Assembly: GCF_010122465.1 (NCBI RefSeq)
Contig: NZ_WLZY01000002.1
Location: forward strand, 385,076-449,075
Source: Phytoactinopolyspora mesophila
GTDB taxonomy: Bacteria > Actinomycetota > Actinomycetes > Jiangellales > Jiangellaceae
Reading direction: 5' to 3'
Length of the DNA: 64,000 nucleotides
Under the pieces are notes generated by a model. That model saw only the letters and a list, made by a program, of their open reading frames with translations, did no database searches and was not told the origin of the DNA. Positions 59,579 through 64,000 of the stretch are shown one piece after another; the first letter of the stretch is position 1; each line of letters begins with the position of its first letter. The position numbers and the translations under genes were made by a program.

Positions 59579-60514
59579 GTGCCAGCCAAATCCTCGATCC
59601 TGCCGGTCCGCCCGGAAGTTACCAGGCGGACCGGCAACCGGAAACCCCGGCGGTCACGCGGCGAGCGGCTCGCGCCCTACATCCTGGTAGCTCCAGCCGT
59701 CCTGATCATCGTGGGGCTCCGGCTCTACCCGCTCGTGCTGGGCGTGAACTTCTCCTTCACCGGCGACGGCGTGCTCAACGGGCAGCCGGTCGGTCTCGAC
59801 AACTACATGACGTTGTTTGGTGATCCACTGTTCCGGCAGGCCATGCGGAACGTGGCGCTGCTGGTCCTGCTGCTACCGGTGGCGGTCGCCATTCCGGGCC
59901 TGCTGGCCACCTTCATCTATCTGCGTGTTCCCGGGCACCGGTTCTACCGGGTCGTCTACTTCTTTCCCGCCGTGCTGTCACCGGTGATCGTCGGCGCGAT
60001 CTTCAACCTCCTGCTGGCGTACGGCGGCCCGTTCAACGGGTTGCTCGGGGCAATCGGCCTAGGCCCGGTCGACTGGCTTGGGGATCGGCGAGTAGCCATG
60101 TTGACCGTCGTCGGCGTACATGTGTGGGCGACCTTCGGCATGGCGCTCGTGGTCTTCCTCGCCGGATTCGCGACGTTGAACTCGTCGCTCCTCGACGCCG
60201 CCCGGGTGGACGGGGCGTCGCTCGTGCAGGAGATCTGGCACGTCATTATCCCGGGGCTGGCCCGCACCATTCAATTCGTCTTCGTTACGACGATGATCGG
60301 GATGCTCACCGCGATGTTCGGCCTGCTCTTCGTCATGACCAGCGGTGGTCCGGAAGGCTCGACCTACCTGCCGGAGTACTACATCTGGATTCAGCAGGGT
60401 CAGATGAACCGCCCGGCGCTGGCCTCGGCCGCGTCTACGGTGCTTTTCCTGGTCATGCTCGTGGTAGGGCTGCTGCAGATCAGTGTGCTGCGGCGTTCGG
60501 GGAGGGAAGACTGA
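59579..60514 (+). CDS. Sugar ABC transporter permease (MalF-like)
   Basis: A 311-residue permease with about six membrane helices (APYILVAPAVLIIVGLRLYPLVLG, VALLVLLLPVAVAIPGLLATFIYL, VVYFFPAVLSPVIVGAIFNLLLAY and so on) and the EAA loop LLDAARVDGASLVQEIWHVIIPGL. GTG at 59579 lies four bases after the previous gene. Its stop overlaps the ATG of the second permease (TGATG). Confidence 0.92.
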   Translation: MPAKSSILPVRPEVTRRTGNRKPRRSRGERLAPYILVAPAVLIIVGLRLYPLVLGVNFSFTGDGVLNGQPVGLDNYMTLFGDPLFRQAMRNVALLVLLLPVAVAIPGLLATFIYLRVPGHRFYRVVYFFPAVLSPVIVGAIFNLLLAYGGPFNGLLGAIGLGPVDWLGDRRVAMLTVVGVHVWATFGMALVVFLAGFATLNSSLLDAARVDGASLVQEIWHVIIPGLARTIQFVFVTTMIGMLTAMFGLLFVMTSGGPEGSTYLPEYYIWIQQGQMNRPALASAASTVLFLVMLVVGLLQISVLRRSGRED

Positions 60515-61341
60515 TGCCCGGCGTCCGGGCGGGCAGGTGGCTGATCGCCATCCCGATGGCGGTCCTCGCGCTGGCGACGATCTACCCGCTGGTTTTCACC
60601 ACGAACGTCGCGATGAAAACGCGGCACGAGTACATCCTCGACCGCTTCTCTCCGACCAGCGCCCTTCGGTGGGAGAACGTCGCCTCCGCGTGGAGCAACG
60701 CCGGGATGGCCGGCTACTTCGTCAACTCGCTCATCGTGGTGAGCTGCGCGGTGGCTCTGCTGCTCCTGTTCGGATCCATGGCCGGCTTCGCGATGAGCAA
60801 GCTCCGCTTCCGCGGCTCGCGCATCCTGTTCCTGGGTATCCTCGCGGCGCTGTTCATCCCGTTTCAGGTCATCATGGTGCCGCTCGCCCGGACGATGGCC
60901 GACGCCGGGCTCATCGACACCTACCCCGGCCTGATCCTGGCATACGTCGCGCAGTTCCTCCCATTCACGATCTTCCTGATGACGAGCTTCTACTCGGGCA
61001 TCCCGGACGAGATCATCGACGCGGCCAGAATCGACGGCAACACGCTCTACGGGGTCTACCGGCGAATCATGATTCCCATGGGCACGCCGGCGTTGCTATC
61101 GGTCGGCATCCTCAACACGCTGTTCTGCTGGAACGACGTGCTCATCTCGCTGGTGATGATGCCGTCTGCGGAGAACCGGACGCTGATGGTCGGGGTCACC
61201 GCACTCCGGGGCCAGTACTCCGACAACATCCCGACATTCGCGGCCGGCGTGCTGATCGCGGCGCTGCCGGTGTTGCTCATCTACCTGTTTTTCCAGCGGC
61301 AAATCGCCGACGGAATCACCGCCGGTGCCACGAAAGGCTGA
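60514..61341 (+). CDS. Sugar ABC transporter permease (MalG-like)
   Basis: A 275-residue permease with six helices (IAIPMAVLALATIYPLVF, NSLIVVSCAVALLLLFGSMAGFAM, ILFLGILAALFIPFQVIMVPL...) and EAA loop DEIIDAARIDGNTLYGVYRRIMIPMGTPAL. It pairs with the first permease. No ATPase gene is in the operon; a shared MsiK-type ATPase encoded elsewhere is common in actinomycetes and is inferred. Confidence 0.92.
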   Translation: MPGVRAGRWLIAIPMAVLALATIYPLVFTTNVAMKTRHEYILDRFSPTSALRWENVASAWSNAGMAGYFVNSLIVVSCAVALLLLFGSMAGFAMSKLRFRGSRILFLGILAALFIPFQVIMVPLARTMADAGLIDTYPGLILAYVAQFLPFTIFLMTSFYSGIPDEIIDAARIDGNTLYGVYRRIMIPMGTPALLSVGILNTLFCWNDVLISLVMMPSAENRTLMVGVTALRGQYSDNIPTFAAGVLIAALPVLLIYLFFQRQIADGITAGATKG

Positions 61342-61342
61342 C

Positions 61343-62578
61343 ATGAAGATAACTGGGTTTCGCAGCCTGACAACAGTCCAGGAGTGGGGCCGCCCGGTCG
61401 GTGACGCCAACGGCGTCTTCGGTGACGGGGTCGTCACGGTGCCGATCATCGTTGTCGACACCGACGAAGGAATCTCCGGTATCGGCCTGGGACCTGCCGT
61501 GGAAGCTGAGTTGATCTTTGCCGCGATCGACGGTGAGGATCCACGTGGTGTCACCGCGCTCTACGACCGCATGCTTCGGCAGACGTTCAAGGCCGGTCAC
61601 GCGGGCGCGGTGTTCGGGACCATCGGAGCCTTCGACACCGCGTTGTGGGACATCAAAGCCCGAGCCGCGGGGGAACCACTCTGGAGGCTCCTCGGTGGTC
61701 GCGACCGAACCGTCCCCGCGTACGCATCGGGCCTCGACATCGGCCTCACCGATACTGAGCTCGTATCGACCTACCAGGTATACGCCGAGCACGGGCTCAA
61801 ATCGGCCAAACTCAAGGGCGGCCTCGATGTGCAACGGGACGTGCGCCGGCTGAGCTTGGTGCGAGAGGTCCTGACTGAGGCAGCACACGGCCTGCGGCCC
61901 GCCCTGATGCTGGACGCGAACGAGGCATGGACGCGCAAGCAGGCAGTTCGTCATGTCTGTGAGCTAGAACGGATCCTGGACCTCACCTGGGTGGAAGAGC
62001 CGGTCCGACGCTGGGACGCCGAAGGGCTGGCCGTCGTTGGTAGAGGAATCCGGGCCTCAATAGCCAGTGGCGAGAACCTCACTGGTCTCGAACAATACCG
62101 TCCGTTGCTTGCCGCAGGCGCGATCGACATCGTCCAGTCAGCCGCCGTCTGGGGAGTGACCCACTTCTTGCGGGTATCAGCCCTCGCCCACGCTCATGAC
62201 CTCCCCGTCAGCCCGATCGGGAACAGCCCGATCGGGCTTCTGCACGCCGCGACGTCGGTACCCAACCACCTCGCCAGCGAGCTCCAAGACTTGCGGCCGC
62301 CTGCGGGGGTTTCGGTCGATCTGCATGTGGAGGATGGGGCGTTCGTCCTCGGAGACTCAGCGGGCTTGGGCATCGAGATCGACGAGGACGTGATCGCGGC
62401 CGCTACACGTCGGATGGTGGCGCTGACCAATGATGGCCCCCATGTCCGGCCGGAGCGTGCCGGGAAGCGATTACTGGCCGTCACCGACGGTAATGCCGCA
62501 CCACCAACCCCTGCCCCTTCTCTGGCGGACCCTGCACCCCCGCGCCCCGATGAGGCGTCCTCCACGCCCTATTGGTGA
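61343..62578 (+). CDS. Enolase-superfamily enzyme (mandelate racemase / muconate lactonising type)
   Basis: A 411-residue enzyme. The N-terminal cap precedes the barrel with KSAKLKGG (KxK base), PALMLDANEAWTRKQA (first metal Asp), LTWVEEPV (second metal Glu) and SGENLTG (third Glu). It should abstract a proton next to a carboxylate, for example in dehydration of a sugar acid. The Pro-rich C-terminal tail is unusual. ATG at 61343 lies two bases after the permease gene, so it belongs to the importer operon and probably acts on the imported substrate. Confidence 0.88.
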   Translation: MKITGFRSLTTVQEWGRPVGDANGVFGDGVVTVPIIVVDTDEGISGIGLGPAVEAELIFAAIDGEDPRGVTALYDRMLRQTFKAGHAGAVFGTIGAFDTALWDIKARAAGEPLWRLLGGRDRTVPAYASGLDIGLTDTELVSTYQVYAEHGLKSAKLKGGLDVQRDVRRLSLVREVLTEAAHGLRPALMLDANEAWTRKQAVRHVCELERILDLTWVEEPVRRWDAEGLAVVGRGIRASIASGENLTGLEQYRPLLAAGAIDIVQSAAVWGVTHFLRVSALAHAHDLPVSPIGNSPIGLLHAATSVPNHLASELQDLRPPAGVSVDLHVEDGAFVLGDSAGLGIEIDEDVIAAATRRMVALTNDGPHVRPERAGKRLLAVTDGNAAPPTPAPSLADPAPPRPDEASSTPYW

Positions 62579-62616
62579 TCACCCGAGAACCGTCGTCCCC
62601 GAAGAAAGGAAGTAAC

Positions 62617-64000
62617 GTGCGTCCTCCCCATTCACGCCACGTACGAACATTCCTCGCAGCCTGCGCGACGGCCGCGCTGACCGCCGGACTTCTCACCGGA
62701 CCTTCAGGTGGAGCGACTGCCGCCGCGCCGGGTCGTACCATCGTCGTCGCCCCGACCGGAGCGGTGAACGCCGACGACGAAGGCCCGGGAACGACGAATA
62801 GGCCGCTGGCGACTCTCGAGGAGGCCCAGCGGCGGGCTCGCGACCAAGCGGCCCAAGCACGCGGTGATGTCACCGTCGTGCTGCTCGACGGCACCCACCG
62901 GCTGGACGCTCCGTTGCGCTTCGACGCCACGGACTCGGGTCGTGACGGGCACACTGTCACGTGGAAGGCGGCACCCGGCGCGAACCCCGAGGTCAGTGGC
63001 GCTCAGCAGGTGACCGGCTGGGAGCTCGACGACGCCGAGGCGGGTATCTACAAGGCGGATGTCGGCCATGGCCTCGACAGCAGGCAACTTTATGTCGACG
63101 GTGCCTTTGCCCGGCGCGCCCAGATCAGCCTGGCTTCGTCGGACCTCACGCTCGACCCGGACGGGTTCACCATCAACAACGAGAACCTCAGCTACCTGTC
63201 CGACCTGCCGGACCAGCAGCGCATCGAACTCGTCGCGCATCTGACCTGGACCACGCGGATCACCCGGGTGGACAGCATCTCTGGTTCGACGGTCACCATG
63301 CAGCAGCCCGGCTGGGACAACAACACCTACGGATACGACACGATCCAGAACCCGTACATCGGCCCACGGTTCTCCCTGGTCAACTCGCATGCCTTTCTCG
63401 ACCAGCCCGGCGAGTGGTACCTGGACACGGATGCCGGAACGCTTTACTACAAGCCGCTGCCGGGCCAAGACCTCGACAACACGCGTGTCGAGTTGCCGCG
63501 GCTGGAGACTCTGGTGGAGGTCGGTGGCACCTACGACGAACCGGCCAGCAACCTGCGGTTCGAGGGACTGACCTTCACCGGCACCACCTGGCTCGGCCCC
63601 AACTCGCCCGACGGCTACGCGAACCAACAGACTGGCGCCATCATCACGGGCGTCCAGCCAGATCGGCCCGCTGACGCGTTCGAGACGTGCTCGCGCGGCT
63701 GCTACGGATTCGAGGGCTCTCGCAACGACTGGGAGCAGATGCCTGGGGCGCTGCAGGTCTCGGCGGCCAAGGACATCACGTTCGTGGCCAACACCTTCGT
63801 GAACCTCGGGTCGGTCGCACTGGGCATAGGCCAAGACGCCAACGCCCACGCCACCGGCGTCGGGTTGGGCGCCCACGATATCGCCGTGCTCGGCAACACC
63901 TTCACCGAGAGCGCCGGCGGCGGCATCGCCGTGGGTGGGATCCAAGCCGACGCGCACCATCCGTCCGACGATCGCATGGTCAACCGCGACATCCTGCTCA
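62617..64000 (+). CDS. Secreted right-handed beta-helix protein, C-terminal end cut by window
   Basis: GTG at 62617 has AAAGGA upstream. The first 36 residues are a signal peptide (TFLAACATAALTAGLLTGPSGGATAAA), followed by TIVVAPTGAVNADDEGPGTTNRPLATLEEAQRRARD, the usual entry to pectate-lyase-like beta helices, and repeats such as FEGLTFTG, ITFVANTFVNLGSVAL and IAVLGNTFTESAGGGI. At least 461 residues are present and the frame is open at the window end. An extracellular polysaccharide-acting enzyme is inferred from fold and operon. Confidence 0.85.
   Translation, partial: MRPPHSRHVRTFLAACATAALTAGLLTGPSGGATAAAPGRTIVVAPTGAVNADDEGPGTTNRPLATLEEAQRRARDQAAQARGDVTVVLLDGTHRLDAPLRFDATDSGRDGHTVTWKAAPGANPEVSGAQQVTGWELDDAEAGIYKADVGHGLDSRQLYVDGAFARRAQISLASSDLTLDPDGFTINNENLSYLSDLPDQQRIELVAHLTWTTRITRVDSISGSTVTMQQPGWDNNTYGYDTIQNPYIGPRFSLVNSHAFLDQPGEWYLDTDAGTLYYKPLPGQDLDNTRVELPRLETLVEVGGTYDEPASNLRFEGLTFTGTTWLGPNSPDGYANQQTGAIITGVQPDRPADAFETCSRGCYGFEGSRNDWEQMPGALQVSAAKDITFVANTFVNLGSVALGIGQDANAHATGVGLGAHDIAVLGNTFTESAGGGIAVGGIQADAHHPSDDRMVNRDILL

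Noticed and set aside
1-64000. CRISPR arrays, rRNA genes, complete tRNA genes
   Set aside because: No regularly spaced repeat-spacer units, rRNA segments or full cloverleaf sequences were seen; the only phased repeats (49816-49895) have eight-base gaps, too short for spacers.

Overview
The window is high-GC DNA with frequent GTG starts, GTGA/ATGA start-stop overlaps and actinobacterial families (SCO6880-like, DUF4913, DUF2637, DUF2510). It comes from an actinomycete chromosome. I cannot name the genus from the sequence alone. It splits into an integrated conjugative element (about 1-38.7 kb), a scarred accessory zone (about 38.7-56.6 kb) and ordinary chromosomal genes (about 56.6-64 kb).

1-19 kb, conjugation and replication core. 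This part holds the tail of an SCO6880-type protein, a VirB4/TraC-like ATPase, a VirD4/TraG-type coupling protein, a DUF4913 protein, a primase-polymerase and a 1201-residue MobF relaxase-helicase. The relaxase is translationally coupled to two small zinc-ribbon proteins. A GAAC-N4-GTTC site near 4.7 kb looks like a LexA (SOS) box. A cargo pocket at 8.3-11.3 kb is flanked by fragments of the same transposase family and carries a HEPN-like/zinc-ribbon gene and two small membrane-protein genes.

19.3-25.8 kb, a restriction operon on the minus strand: Mod (beta-class adenine methyltransferase), Res (DExH translocase plus nuclease), then an OLD-like ATPase with a TOPRIM-like domain. All three genes overlap end to end.

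26.4-38.7 kb, a DUF2637 (SpdB-like) membrane gene followed by a compact Tad/Flp pilus operon: SAF/CpaB, TadZ-like, TadA, TadB, TadC, Flp pilin, two TadE-like, TadG-like, a lipoprotein, a Cys-rich secreted protein and a LysM-BTAD protein. An AlpA/Xis-like gene closes the element. No integrase is recognisable next to it.

38.7-56.6 kb, defence and addiction genes interleaved with IS debris. Included are a toxin-antitoxin-third-gene operon whose order matches toxin-antitoxin-chaperone (TAC) modules, an intact three-gene cassette (TcmP, helicase with a C-terminal nuclease-like motif, DUF5131 three-Cys protein), IS3/IS21/IS5/IS1634 remnants, a tRNA 3'-half that may be an att scar, a four-copy 22-bp repeat array in front of an AAA/DUF4143 gene, aminoglycoside nucleotidyltransferase-like and phosphotransferase-like genes, several broken toxin-antitoxin pairs and one intact Phd-VapC pair.

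56.7-64 kb, SRPBCC protein, then a GntR/FCD regulator divergent from a carbohydrate ABC importer, an enolase-superfamily enzyme and a secreted beta-helix protein cut by the window end. This is a plausible sugar or sugar-acid utilisation operon with an inverted-repeat operator array between regulator and importer.

The most interesting systems are the TcmP-helicase-DUF5131 cassette, the TAC-like operon, the HEPN cargo pocket and the Tad pilus inside a conjugative element. Functions rest on motif reading by eye; no database search was run.
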